A stretch of 64,000 bases of DNA from Cristatella mucedo (GCA_009760855.2 WPIO01000046.1:102501-166500); one strand, 5' to 3'; positions 24,469 through 51,084 are shown, counted from the stretch's first letter. Numbers and translations are program-made. Notes: a model not told the origin generated them from the letters alone.

Positions 24469-25291
24469 CTCAGCTACCTAGTCCAGTCCGGGCAGAAGAA
24501 TGCACAAAAAACTATGGCCTCTTGTTACCTTGCTCTTTCCACAGCTGCCAGCTACCGGAGGAACCAGCTGTTGGTAACATGAGAACGACCACCTGCAGCT
24601 GAACCGACCACTCTACCCTACACACACACAACCCCCCTCCCTCTATCACTGATGGCAGGCAGCCAATATTGACACAGTAACAGTGAAGTAGGTGCAGAAG
24701 GTCGTGGCTGAGGCACATCTGGTAACAAGGAGTTGCTGCATTTATGACTAGAGAGATAAGAGGAGAACAACAACACAGTTATTGTGTACTATTGCAGGCG
24801 CATGCCCCCACAGCTGGGGAGTCGGCCAAGTGGAGCAGGCTGCTATCTGCAGTCAGAAACAAAATAAGGTTTCTACTTCTTCTGTCGCACGCCGAGGTCA
24901 CGGGCAAAGATTCGGGGTGAGACCGTGGCTGAGTCAGAAGAGGGCAGGGAGGCGTTTGCCCACCCCACCCCACTACAGCAGGGCAGCTACCTGGGCAGGG
25001 CCCCTTATTTGTAATGCCGGCCCCCCCCCCGACCATCACAAACGACGAAATAATTATTCAATTCCACTCGACTAGCAACTGCCGAGTTCGTGTCGAATAA
25101 AAACTGTGATTTTTCTCTGCATTTACCTTTCCTTGATTGCAGGCCTGGCTCCAACTACAAGAAAGATTTACGGCTATTGACCTCTACATACAAATTGTCT
25201 AGGTGGCCAATTGTGGTGTTTTGTGAAGGTGCCCCCCACCCCAGGTGAAAATCCTGGCTCCACCAGGTGAGGTGAGGTGACAGGTTACCCT

Positions 25292-25459
25292 ACATAGTAG
25301 AGCAGCAGGTTTTTCGGCACTCGGGGGGGGGGGTGCTGCAAAGCCAGGCAAATTGTCCTGGTGCTGAACGTCCAATCACAAGTCTAATCCTCTGAGGGAG
25401 TGACTCCGAGTGACATAGTAGAGCAGCAGGTTTTTCGGCACTCGGGGGGGGGGGGGGGC
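25292..25459. repeat. Repeated G-tract block, period 121
   Basis: acatagtagagcagcaggtt followed by tttcggcactcggg and a run of 11 or more G occurs at 25292 and again at 25413. The G runs could form quadruplexes. Confidence 0.8.
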
Positions 25460-25682
25460 TGCACAGGAAACAAAGGCAAGTTCACCGGTACCACTATTCA
25501 AATACCATCTTACTCTTGCATTTATTCACAACGCGCATCGCTTCAGAAAACACAAGCACACAAACAATTCACTCGTACGGAGCAAGTGCTGTGAGGAACA
25601 GGTATGTTTTGAGCATTGTTTTTAGTCTGGTCAAACCAGATGATGTGGTGTCAGTCGACACTGAGCTCCAGGCTCTGGTACC

Positions 25683-25691
25683 ATATATTAC

Positions 25692-25749
<58 letters not shown>
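25683..25749. repeat. (TA)n microsatellite
   Basis: Alternating AT/TA tract of about 65 bp next to the SINE at 25765. Confidence 0.9.
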
Positions 25750-25750
<1 letters not shown>

Positions 25751-25764
25751 CTTATTGTCACAGC

Positions 25765-25930
25765 CTCATTTGTATAGCAGCAGAAGAGCCTTATTGGCTA
25801 TCACCACAGCATTTAGTTGGCTATCACCACAGCTTTCAGTTGGCAATACACGATCGCCCGCTGCAGGATTCGAACCCATGAGCTCAGTCGTCAAGAGCAA
25901 ACATAGTGTGTCTGAGAGATATGAATTCAA
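25765..25930 (-). mobile_element. SINE family 1, diverged with an internal duplication
   Basis: Contains cagaagagccttattggcta and a B box in reverse complement (ggattcgaacc, 25866-25876). A 23-bp stretch, ttggctatcaccacagc..., is repeated at 25793-25840. Confidence 0.65.
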
Positions 25931-26199
25931 TGCACCTTCAAGGATCCGTGAACCACTTCCTCACTGGGGTAAGTTCAAGAGTGGGGTCAAATGCTCACTT
26001 CATTTACATCAGTGGCCCGTGTCTAAAACCTCTACTTCCATTGTACCTCCAAAAAAATACTTCACTTGCATAGTGCCCTGAGACAGCAATATCTGCGCCG
26101 GCTCTTTATATATGCCGCGGGGCTTGAGCCCCCCCCCCCGACATTGGTCGTGTAAGGCTTGTATCTTACTCACGAAGCTAAAAAAGGCCCTATCGGTAC

Positions 26200-26470
26200 C
26201 TCATCGGTGGCCAACGATCTCTTTGCCTATTAATATGCTGTCACAGTTCCCCAAAAGGCTTACTTTCAGGTGCATCCAAAAAGGCAGGGGAGGGACGGTT
26301 CATTTGGTTTTCTTCGTTGAAGACAAGGCGCCCGGCCGGCCTATTGGGCTCTACCTAAACCTTGAAACTCACTGTTTGACATCATGCCATCTCCCGATTT
26401 AACGACTTAAGCCAAGAAGCTGAAAACCAACTTGTTCCACGCAGCCTTTGCTCTGTCCTAGTGCACTGTC
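26200..26470 (+). mobile_element. Possible old L2-like LINE remnant
   Basis: cttgaaactcactg...gacatcatgcc, followed by aagctgaaaaccaacttgtt, resembles the WN.LP to 3' UTR region of the L2-like copies. Weak and unconfirmed. Confidence 0.3.
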
Positions 26471-26779
26471 CTTTTGTGAGGTTGCGAGTAATGAACTGTG
26501 CATGTCGTCACTAAGGGCAACAGTGGCATGCTTTTGTTTAGCACCTCAGTGGACATGCCTCCGCCCTGCTTTGCTTGCCTGTGCATGATTGAGTGAGTGT
26601 TACTAGCCGAGGGTCACACTAACCAGCAGGCGCAGTGACTCTTGCGTGTGCTTGCTGCATTGTTGTCTTAGCATGATAAAGCGTATGCTTCTGCATGCTT
26701 GCCCGATCAGGATAACTTGCTTTTCAGTACCTATTGGTTATTACGTCACTTGTAGCATCTGAAGAGATTAAGTTTTCCA

Positions 26780-26960
26780 AGATGATAATAATAATAATAA
26801 TAATAATGCACTTGATAAAGTGCCCTCAGAGAACGCAATCTCTTTCTAGGTGCTTCATATTTGCTGCAAAGGGAAACGCGATTGAATGGTGAGTAGTAGC
26901 ATGCTTGATAAACAATATGAATAACATGGTTAGGGGTGACATGCACAGGTTCACAAAAAG
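26780..26960 (-). mobile_element. L2-like LINE 3' UTR with (AAT)n tail
   Basis: Same tail as the 31.9-kb copy: (ATA)n, tgcacttgataaagtgccct, gagaacgcaatctctttct, then the gtgagtagtagcatgcttga region. Confidence 0.75.
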
Positions 26961-27679
26961 GTACAACAAGGTTTACTATTATAATTATTATCGTTGCTAT
27001 ACAAGTCAACCCTCATCCGGTTCACTAGGCGGGACGACATCCGAACCGCAGTCACAGACACTGACTGCCGATCGGTTGAGATGTACTGGCTAGGCACTGC
27101 CTTCAGCAAGGCACCCCATCGGGGAGCAACAGCAGCCACGGGGTCAGAAGTCCAAGGTTCTTACAGGTACTGGCCAGGGACTTGCTTTGCAGGCCCCTTG
27201 CCCATATGCCCTTGCCCATGACACAGTTACTCGGTCACGTGTCACTTAAGTTGTTTACTCGGTGATGAAGCTGCAGTGCCCCCAATCAAATGTTGATACC
27301 AGCCAGGATTCTCGATCTGACCTCTCAGCACCCATATTGATTTAGGCCCGGGACTCTCTCGGGCAGTAAATTGGCCGTTCTGTTCTATGGACTAAAGAAA
27401 TGGCCACCAAATGCTTCTTTTCAGTTGTGAGTGCTAAACGTTTTATGCTCCGACGATATCTTTCCTCCTGCTACCGACTGGGCACTTATTCTGCCGAATC
27501 AGGCACCTCCTACCAGACTTCCTCAAGCTGATATTTCTTTGCTACATACTTGCTCTGCTGTCCTAACTCACCTCTGCCTGTAACTTATTCTTTGTCTAGT
27601 GGAACTTTCGTGACTGGTCAGAAATTTAGCCCAGAATGTCACTGCTGCTTTGAGTGCCTCGAAAAAACTCTACTGTACA

Positions 27680-27760
27680 ATAATAATGATAAAACATCCA
27701 CATATCACCCTACGGGAACTAAACAATCTCTCCCTAAGCACTTTACATGTCCTGGAAAAG
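27680..27760 (-). mobile_element. L2-like LINE tail, degraded
   Basis: Weak match: aataataatgataaaa, then gggaactaaacaatctctcc and ctaagcactttacat. Confidence 0.4.
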
Positions 27761-28504
27761 AAGCACGATCGACTGGTTAGCAAGAGCATAGCCTGCACGA
27801 TTTCAACAACCACAAATGCTTAAAGGACAGTACGCATATCGTCAAGTCAGGGTATTACGTCAGCTAGTGGAGAATTCCAGGCACGTGCATACGTAGAAAC
27901 TGAATGCACGGCCTCCGATGGTCTTGAGGAAGTTTAGAGGTACACCTAAACTACCCGAGTCCCACGAGCAGATGACTTGGAGGGAAGCCTAAGGAGTGGC
28001 TCAGATAGATAGCCGGAGCAATGGAATGACTAGACTAAAAGAAAGTGAGAGGTGTTGAAGTCGATATGCTGTGTGATGTGTGGAACAAGCCGGAGAGCCA
28101 AGGTATTAATGCTGCAGCAACCAATTTTCCCGACATACATGCCAAGCAACAAGTTTTGCATCAACTATGCCTGGTTCACAATGTGACCAGTCAGTTCTTA
28201 AGACTTCTTTCAGTTAAAACTTATGTTAAATTACATGTGGAGTCTCACAGCTCCACCTCCAAGCGAGTGTACAGCTGTCTAGCCACAGTAGGTAAGTGTA
28301 CCAAAAATTGATTGACTCAGCCATTGCCATCAAAGCTGCTGCTTAGACAAACACAAAAAATTCTCAGTTGGAGAGTCGTGACCTAACGACAATCTGCTAT
28401 AACCAGCAGTCGACTCCCCAACAATCACGGTGGTCAATGAAATACACGAGTTCCAAGTTCTGCTGCCGAGTTCTAACCATCCATTAGCCCTAGCACCAAG
28501 ACGG

Positions 28505-28660
28505 CCAATCAGTAGTAAAGATCTCTGATTCCACGATTCGGGTCGTGGGTTCTAGTCCTTCAGCAGGCAATTCACTATTGCCAGCTGCTGGCACGGTGAA
28601 AGCTGCCACAGCTCTTCCATAAACGAGGCTGTTGAATCAGCTAGTTTACTTAATTTCTGC
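28505..28660 (+). mobile_element. SINE family 1, diverged
   Basis: B-box-like gggttctagtcc near 28547 and the ggctgttgaatcagctag end. The A box is not recognisable. Confidence 0.6.
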
Positions 28661-28814
28661 TATCGACATAGATTGATCATACCCATCATCAAGGCCACTA
28701 AGCACAGTAGCTGCTCATGTCGCTTTCATAACATCTGCCGATGCAATTTGCTATAAGCAAAGGCATGCTGACTTCAAGAGATGCACTAAAAACCCAGTGG
28801 CCACACCGGTCGCC

Positions 28815-29262
28815 ACTCACGGCCTCGTACCTAGCTGCACTGCTGCATCAGTTTCAGCCTGTTCGCGCCCTCAGGTCCTGTGTGGACAATAAATTAGCTG
28901 TCCCATTCCTCCGCTCGAAGACAGTTGGCGACATAAGCTTTAGCTCTGCAGGTCCTAGACTGTGGAACTCGCTTCCACAATTCTTACACAACGACATCTA
29001 CTCTCCAACTGCCGACTATGGCACATCTTTTTCAGCGGTTCTGAACTGCTACTTCTATGCTACTCACTACCTCAACTGCTCTCCTAACTCGGCTATGCTT
29101 CCCACTTTCTCTTTGTTGCGTGAGACGAAGTCTGTTGGCTACCGAATGTGTACCGAAAGCCGCTTAGGCTGTGAGTGCGCTATACAAAACTCTCCTGCGT
29201 AACACCCACATGGTCTTTATGACTTTGTGGAGTTACTGACGGAGATACATTACATTACATTA
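28815..29262 (+). mobile_element. LINE family A, 3' part
   Basis: Encodes CVDNKLAVPFL, GPRLWNSLPQFLHND and RETKSVGYRMCTES, then a 3' UTR that ends in a tacat repeat. The reading frame stays open over about 130 codons, suggesting fairly recent insertion. Confidence 0.85.
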
Positions 29263-29548
29263 ATTACGTTGCCATTTCTGAACAGTGCAATACACGGGCA
29301 ACGGCAGTTTGCTATAGAAAGTCAACAGCAACACATCCGAGGTAGCACATACCTCGTGGGGCAGAAACAAATATATCAGCGAGCTCTTTCCTTAACGACA
29401 GGCAGTTTTCGTGTAATTCATTTGAAGAGTTCTCCACTGTAACCTCAGACTCGACAGCAAGTAGCCAGTCCACAAAATCTTTACTAACGGTTCACTAAAG
29501 TTCAAGGTGCAACAACAAGCTGGCTGTGTGGTAGTCCCACCACTAATG

Positions 29549-29579
<31 letters not shown>

Positions 29580-29660
29580 CCCTTAATAAAGGGCCCTCAG
29601 AGAACTTAATCTCTTTCTAGGCGCTTTAGATTTGCTGCAAAGTTAACAAAGCAATTAACA
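29549..29660 (-). mobile_element. L2-like LINE tail with (AAT)n
   Basis: (AAT)n followed by cccttaataaagggccctca and gagaacttaatctctttct. Confidence 0.7.
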
Positions 29661-29871
29661 AAAAGTCAAATTATGCAGAAGCAACCGGTGTCCACTGCAG
29701 TCTCGGATGGCTGCTGAAAGATGACCTTGAGCTAATTGGATAAGTACTTGGGCCAAAGCAGCATGCAGCAAAACATTAAACCGTACCACTTCAATTTGAC
29801 ACCTTGGAAAATACACGTGGCCTCCTCCCCTGCATCATAAGATGATACCTAGCCAAACTCACTTGGGACTA

Positions 29872-29919
29872 AACCCAGCACGGGGAGTGCTAGAATGCTA
29901 GCACTCCCCGTGCTGGGTT
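29872..29919. repeat. 48-bp palindrome (22-bp arms, 4-nt loop)
   Basis: Left arm 29872-29893, loop aatg, right arm 29898-29919, perfectly complementary and GC-rich. Confidence 0.85.
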
Positions 29920-29929
29920 CAAAGCTGTA

Positions 29930-31857
29930 CATCATCTAGCAGGCAATCCTTCATTGACTGCTGCAAGCTGGGTGACTGACTGCCGATTGGGCAATTCTAC
30001 CGCTATTACAAATGTGGCAGGCCAATTAGCATGCCTTTACCTGTTTACCTTTTACAGTGTCCCCACACATCCTCGCTGTGTCCAGACAGTATACTTCTGA
30101 ATACCACCCTGACCTAATTTATAGTGATGATAAAATGACCCATAACCTTCGGCATAATTTCTTAAACAACCCTTATGCTTATGCTGAAGTTAAGTAGTCC
30201 CCACCATAAGTATATGCCTGCCACTGCAGTTATGTCCACTAGGGGTGCAATTTCTTGAATGTTGTCTAAGGTGTGACGCCATCCCTGCAATCGTCAACCG
30301 TATCAGAAGGGGGGTAGCTGGTGGCCAAAAAACCTACAGCACGAACAAACGGTTTGACGTTACAGAATGCTTGCTAATAATTCTCGTCAATCTTACGGCA
30401 GCCTGACCGTGAGAAGTCCGCTGCAGTGACTAAGAGGAATGTCATTCTCTTGGCTGTTCACTCGTAGAGGAGAATGAAAAAAAAGTCACGACATCCACAA
30501 AATGTAGTCTTAGGGAGGAATGACATGACATGCTGACCTTTCGATTGATAGTGACTTTCAAGTTGAATGCGGTTGTCTAGGGACAGGTCTGAGTTCTGAG
30601 AAGCAAGCTCCAAGTTTTAAGGACCAAAGTTTTAAGGACCAAAGTTCTGGTCGAGTCGAGCAGTAAGCTTTAGCTATGTATCTACTGACCCGAAACGACT
30701 TAGAAAGCGAAAAGCCAAAGATGCAAAAACTCGTGGGTATAAAGCAATGCATATAATTAACTCCCACTTCAAATAGCATTCTTCCACACTTGTAAGCATC
30801 AAAAATATGAAACTGTATGGCATCTGTAGACACCGGCACAGGCCTCAACACTACACTGCAGTCTAGATATGCAAGGAGCTGAAAAGTAAAAGCGCAAATT
30901 TGCAAATAAAAAGCTTCCCAAAATCACGATGCCTCTTGACAATTGCAGTTCAGCTGGGCGTTCGCTACTTGCCACTAGCACAAGTTCATTAAACCTGTGG
31001 ATTGAAGTCACTTGCTGTTAGTCTACACATAGACTTGCGCAGGCCCTATGCCTATCACTTTCTCCAGGAGTGTTCCTTTCCTGCCCCAGACGAGATCATT
31101 TAGGTTTTGCAAACTGGAGGAGCAAGGTCTTTCGAGTGATTTTTGCTTCTAACGTCGTGAAAGAAGCAATTTAAAGCGAGTTCATTTTAAATTTAAATAA
31201 TCGGGTTTGTGACAAAGTCACCCAGGCCAACGGGATACCCACGATGGCGAATAGCTACAAAGCAGTGGTCTTAAATGCACCTCGTAATACTTTTTGCTTG
31301 TGAGTGCATAAAGCAGGAATATGACGTCCTATGTGGTTATCAGCCAAATGACACATCATTTCATCAAAGTAAAGCAGTGAAAACCACTAAGATCCAGGCA
31401 AAGCATTTAAAGATCCACGACCGGGTCTCAAAAAATATCTAACACTGAAATTCTTCAACTTTATTTCCACAAACAACAAAAATCAGCCGGGTTTTCATAT
31501 TTAACTGCCACTTTTGTGGCATGAGGGCCCAAGTGGTGCGTCCTTTGAATGAAAGTATTTTACTTATTTACCAGCTCTTAGCACATATAAAGTGTAATTA
31601 GGCCAAACGCATGCCGGAACTGAACTATAAAATACCTAAAGGCTAGCATTTCGGTCCCTGGTGCGATGTGGAGCCTGTTGGGGAAGTATGTCTGATAGGC
31701 AGATGCGAGCAAAAGAATCAAGCGACCTGAAATTGATAGAACATCGATGTCGATACACTACTTAATGGGGAGCATGTGCAGGTTGATGAGAAGTAGTGTA
31801 ATGTGGCAATAGCCACGCTCACGACTATGCTGAGTTTTGCACACAAGTCGCATGCAT
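29930..31857. other. No recognisable gene; may hold MIER 3' sequence
   Basis: An AT-richer stretch. The unlocated MIER terminal exon(s) could lie here or at 32136-33949, but no DYM-type motif in correct phase was found. Confidence 0.4.
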
Positions 31858-32135
31858 CTTATAATAATAATAATAATAATGCACTTGATAAAGCGCCCTC
31901 GGAGAACTTAATCTCTCTCTAGGCGCTTTACATTTGCTGCAAAGGGAAATGCAATTGAATGGTGAGTAAAATCATGCTTGATAAACAAACAAAATGAATA
32001 ACATGGTTAGAGGTGATATGCACAGGGTCAGCATGCAAATGTGGTTAGTGGCAGCATGCACAGTGTCAGCATGCATAAGCACATCAAGGACGAATCACAG
32101 GGACCCACTAAATGCTGTCCTAAATATGTGTTTTT
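31858..32135 (-). mobile_element. L2-like LINE 3' UTR with (AAT)n tail
   Basis: Plus strand starts (ATA)n, then tgcacttgataaagcgccct and gagaacttaatctctctct, followed by the UTR with the cagcatgca motif repeated. It is the reverse complement of the 48.9-49.2 kb UTR. Confidence 0.8.
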
Positions 32136-33948
32136 AAATTCTTTTTAAATTATTGCACGGGCAGGGAGACCGGCGAGAAGTGAGTGACCGAAGTCCAGGA
32201 GGGATATCACGAATATATGGACTAGCTTGGCTGTGGTATCCTTATCAAAGCAGGCCCAAATTTGTGTAATGCTGAAAGCAGGCTGACTTTACTGAAGCTG
32301 ATGATGTCATCTACTGAGAGGTCATTGACAAAAACACCCAGCTAATGTGCAATTGCTGTAGAAGACATGCTGGCCGTACCCATCTTGATGGTTAGGTTTC
32401 CCATTTCTGAGTAACTTTGGTTTGCCTATAATGTGTACTAGATTTGTAGATTGTGTTCATCACTTTGAGAAAGATTTGCTGCTATCCATGTGAAAATACG
32501 AGTAATATATCACTGCTAGGGATTTTAGAGAGACTTCAACTATTTCAGCATTCCTGAAAAAGTCATATACTTGCAACAGTACTGACTCGGTGGGATGATA
32601 AGCTTCAAAAGCTTATCTCCAAGTGCTGTTCCTAAGACCAAGCTAAGGCTTCAACGTTGTAAAAATCACCACATCCTGCCGACCTGCCGGTGAAGAAGGT
32701 GTCAGCACATTAACTACATAGAGCAATATAGACCTCATCTATTTATTATCACCAGCAAACCACAAGATTATTTAGAAATGTAGCCTTATCACTGGAAGTC
32801 ACCAAGTCATCACTGTTGAACTTATTGGGCAACAACGTGCTCTGACATTCTGTCATCTTGCCATGCCTTGGGCGTAAAGGGACAAATCCCCTCCCAGCAG
32901 TACTACCTTCAGACCAGCGTTGCGACGAGCTACCCGGGTATTTTCTGTCATAAAGCGCCAGGTGGCACAATTTTTCCTCCATTTTTCTGGAACAAAGAGC
33001 AGCAAGCAGTTACAAAGACGGTGAACTATTTGATGACACTCGAATCTGGCAACCAGTTTCATTGTCATCCTCTTCTTCAATCAATAAGCATGTGTCCCTT
33101 TTGTAACTTCAGAAAGCAATAGTGACTCGTCCGACGGTACAGTTGGGAGCTTTCTCTGGCCAATCTGTGGCCAATATTGAGCTCATGGCTCAAGCAGGTA
33201 GCTTTGGTGCCATCACAAACAATGGCCCTGATACGCAAGCAACTGGCAGTTGCCAAAAAGACAGCTCGTGGAAGAACAGCATGCTGCCGACGCAAATCAT
33301 CATTTGCCCATGAAGTACGCCATCACTTTTGCATTTATGCTATTAATAAATATGTGAATTAGCCCTACGTAAAAATTGGAAGCACTGTATTGCCTACGCA
33401 GCTAATATCACACAAGGTAAGCCCAGTAACAGCACCCCCTTATGTATCTCCACATCGTTGAACGTCGCGCTGAACCAGGGTGCCAAACAAGGCTCATTCT
33501 CCACGAGAAATAAGCCGCCGAGCAATTTCAGTCGTAAATAACAGACGGCAATTGTCAAGCGAGTTGAGGATGCACACTGTAATGAAGACTGGTGAAGAGT
33601 TTTCCACTAACATGGAGTTGTTTTTTTATAATAATTTACCAGATTCCATAATGGCACTTTTGTGAGCCAGATGAAGCTGAGAATTCAAAGCTATTCTTAG
33701 CATTTCTACTAAATAGTGCTAACCATCATCAACATGTGAAAATTAAGAGTCTTAGGCAGGGTTGCAGTATTCACACAAAATGCACACTGCACTTAGACAG
33801 TTACACAGCTAGTGATGCTACCATAGTGCCATCATTAGGCAACGGTACTGCCATACCAGACAAGACCGTGGACCAAGTAGGCAATAAATTCCTGCAATGC
33901 AAGGTCAGCCACACAAATTTGTAAAATATTGTATGTAACCAATACTCA

Positions 33949-47579
<13,631 letters not shown>

Positions 47580-47597
47580 GAAGCAAGTTGGCCAAGT

Positions 47598-47719
47598 TGG
47601 TGGGTGCTTGCCTAATTAAGCACGCTCAGTGCCACCAGCAGCTCAAGCTAGATGTGGATGAAGAAGCTTTTCAACAGCTGAAGGCAACTGCCACCCTCCT
47701 GACGCAGAGTGGATGATCA
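47598..47719. repeat. 122-bp interspersed repeat R1, copy 2 (abutting the MIER start)
   Basis: Second copy of the repeat at 45841-45964. It lies 18 nt upstream of the proposed MIER ATG in transcript sense, so it probably forms 5' UTR sequence or supplies a splice acceptor. Confidence 0.8.
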
Positions 47720-48184
47720 AGCCGTAGAGCCGAATGGTAAGTATGCAGGTAGTCAAGAACCAAACGAAGTTCGTATCACGGCATATGTAACAGCTGAATA
47801 GTGGTGATTTTACTGTAACAGACCCAATTAAAAGAAATCTATTCTCCATATGGCAAGGCAAAAGTTCTCAGCTGCAATTCAAGAGCCAAGCAGAAGTCAC
47901 ATATATGCGCCATCTGCGAACTATGGTTGCATGTCTGGGAGCCATTCCCAGGTATACTGGTCCCTTCCCTCTTGGGGTAGGCTGCCAAGGCCAACTCAAC
48001 TGCAGCTATCCTTTGACAGGGCTCCTGTGAAAAGGAGACTGAGAAATTAGGAGATGCTAGCATTATCTAGTCAAATAAAGGACTGTATAATATTTTTTCT
48101 TAGCTATAGATTATTCATGAGCAAGCAAACACAATCATAATCAGGCAATTCGGTTTCGATAACGATCTAAAAAAGTCAATAATC

Positions 48185-48216
48185 ATAATAATAATAATAA
48201 TAATAATAATAATCAA
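48185..48216. repeat. (AAT)n microsatellite
   Basis: About ten AAT units without a clear L2-like tail next to them; possibly the remnant of a LINE tail. Confidence 0.8.
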
Positions 48217-48639
48217 GGCTTGTCACTCTAGCCTATTTAAAATTCCGTGTCTGCATTTTGGGCAGCAAAAATTACTTGCATGAGGAACAAGCTTCTCTAT
48301 GAGTTACAAACAATGTTAATGCAGGGAGCCTGCTCTAAGTAGAATGCAGGAAGACTCAATTGGGGTGCCTAGATATCAATTCCTTACAGGAATACCATGA
48401 CAAGCAAGAAGGCAGCTGTTGCCGGTCTGTGTTTAGCTATATTAGGAGAGTGAAAACAAATTTAGAAGCTAAAAAAGGCAACGGCTTTCCATCTCCGACA
48501 ACGTTTGATGTCACATGTAACAAAGTAAAACATGCAATTATAACGCCTCATCGAATTGTCTTGAACAGGGCCAGTCAGTTGAAGCTTGCAGTAACAATCA
48601 CTGCAGCCCAATTACCCCAGCGCTAAGGTGGATCTAAAG

Positions 48640-49180
48640 GCTCACTTTTAGGTCACTTCATTCTTTGGCTCTAGCCTATCTCTCAGATATCCTCCCCATC
48701 AGGCCAAGCATCGTACCACCCACTTTTCGGAATCCAACAGTCTACAAATACCCCGTACAAACCTTAAATCCTTTGGAGACCGTGCATTTGGTTCGTATGC
48801 TCCCAAAGCCTGGAACTCCCTCCCGACATGCGTCAGAACATCCCCTGACCTGACCACATTTAAAAGAAACTTAAAAACACCTATTTAGGACAGCATTTAG
48901 TGGGTCCCTGTGATTCGTCCTTGATGTGCTTATGCGTGCTGACACTGTGCATGCTGCCACTAACCACATTTGCATGCTGACCCTGTGCATGTCACCCCTA
49001 ACCATATTATTCATTTTGTTTGTTTATCAAGCATGTTTTTAAGCATGATTTCACTCACCATTCAATTGCATTTTCCTTTGCAGCAAATGTAAAGCGCCTA
49101 GAAAGAGATTAAGTTCTCTGAGGGTGCTTTATCAAGTGCATTATTATTATTATTGTTATTATTATTATTATTATTATTAA
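48640..49180 (+). mobile_element. L2-like LINE, 3' end
   Basis: Starts within LAYLSDILP, contains KAWNSLP-like codons near 48805, then the 3' UTR with cctagaaagagattaag and a (TTA)n tail. Very similar to the 51-kb copy over the UTR. Confidence 0.85.
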
Positions 49181-51084
49181 GACTAGCAGTAGAACGACAG
49201 ACTTCAAGGGTAAATAACCTTTACTGACATTGAAAGGTAAAATGCCCAACCTCCCCTCCCCTTGACTAGTCATTGATTTACAAATTCAACAGATCCCACA
49301 CTGTCAGGTACTTGTTAACCTCTGTCTAATCTAACTAAGTTGTAGCCGGTCGTTAAAAGTTTCATGCTCCCTCTCTGCTGACCCAAAAAGAAGATCTCTT
49401 GTGCAACCACCAAGCAAAGCATGAGTGTGAATGATCAGAAAATGTATTTTCTGGTGACAAAACATAGCTTACACACACACACGTGCACTTTAAACAGCCT
49501 AGCTCAAATTTCGCAGGATCGTCACAAATGAATCTAAACGTTCAAAACCATGTATAAATACCTATGAGCTCGAATAATGTGTAAGGTTCCCACAAAAGGT
49601 TCAGAAGGATTGAAGGATCAAGCATCTCCAACAGGTCACCATGGCAATAGCTAAGTAAAGCCTATAGCGAAATGGCCGGGTGAAATCATACCCCCGACTC
49701 TGCCAGTTCCAAGCGATCAAACAGAAATCAGTTGGGGATCCAGCAAAAGAATTCTAGCAAAAACTGTGGTGCCATGGTCTTCCTACCCCATTCACAAGCT
49801 TTACAGCGGAACGCCGGTATACCTACACCGAAGGGACCCTACGAGCAGTCCAGCATCGTTAGAGCAGCCCTACAACATCATCAGCGATCTGAGCCTTAGT
49901 GACAAAGGCAAGAATAGCTTGGAAGTCAGCCGCAAACAGACAGTCGGGAGCTTGACTAATAAATTAGCTGCAACGTGTTACTTTTTCTGCCTGCAAATCC
50001 AGTAGCCGTGCAAACGTTTGACGGGGCACGACGAACGCCTAGACCCTTGTTCCAAACATGATAGCACATGAAACAACATCGGCCATGATACAACCAAATG
50101 GAAGGAAGTTAACTAGTTAACAGCCATGAGAATAGGCCTGGCGCCGACTACCCCGGACTTGCGACTTTCCCCGTATACCATCTCGCGCAAAAAGACTGTC
50201 CGATACCAACACGGTACGCCTTGCCAGGCAAACCTGACATTCAACTATTCACCCTGCTTATATTAGCGCATGAGAAGCCATCGGTATTGCTTAAGTTGCT
50301 CAACAAACCGATAAAGTATTGGCCAACGCTGAATTAACTGCGAACCAAACCTACCTCTGCCATTTTTCGAGCCAAGCACCTCCGTCGCGAACGAGGCTGG
50401 GTATACAACCCAGCCGGCGCCTCCCACCCAAGAGAGCAGCCCCCCACACCCCCTCGATGCATCAGGCGGCGCCATCATCGAGACGTGCTGTTTTCGATGC
50501 AGATACGCCCGCCCTTACTGAAGATTTCTTTTGAAAAACACTTCGTACTTTGTGTTCTTCCAAAGTCAACTAAAGCTCAAATTTCGGACCAGAGGGAAGA
50601 CAGTGGTCATTGCAACTTATGAATTTGGGAAAACACGTTAGCATGATCCCTCTCAGCCCTCCAGCACGTCGAATTCTTTCAACTACCTTGCTGCATGTAT
50701 TGATGACATCCGCTCATGAATGGTTGCAAACTTTGTCAAATCAAATGATGTTAAAACTAAAAAAGAGCATCTATTTTGTCTTCTTGTGAATCTAGCTTGC
50801 ACGGCATCCGGTTTATATAAGCGATAATATCCCAGCAGTACGAAGAAAATCAAATGAGGGAATTAATATTAGAGAAACGTATGCCATCTTTCAAGCAGTC
50901 TGCTTTGTTAACGTAGATGAACTCAAATGATAAAGTTAAGCGGCCCCTGGCTCTAGATGATTACTCATTTTTCTTATGTCATTTCCCTGCCTCTGTTAGT
51001 GGCCGTACAATGAAGCGATTTTTAAAAAGAGACTGCTAATGAAATAGTTCGTACAACGCCATTTCATGAGACGCACACTGTCTT
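49181..51084. other. Intergenic, nothing recognised
   Basis: Between the LINEs at 48.6 and 51.1 kb. Small ORFs only (for example 49766-50005), without family resemblance. This is a candidate region for a missed upstream MIER exon. Confidence 0.45.

Noticed and set aside
32749-33122. Overlapping ORFs on both strands near 32.8-33.1 kb as a possible transposon or MIER exon
   Set aside because: No family motif, no splice phase compatible with MIER, and no repeat copy in the window.
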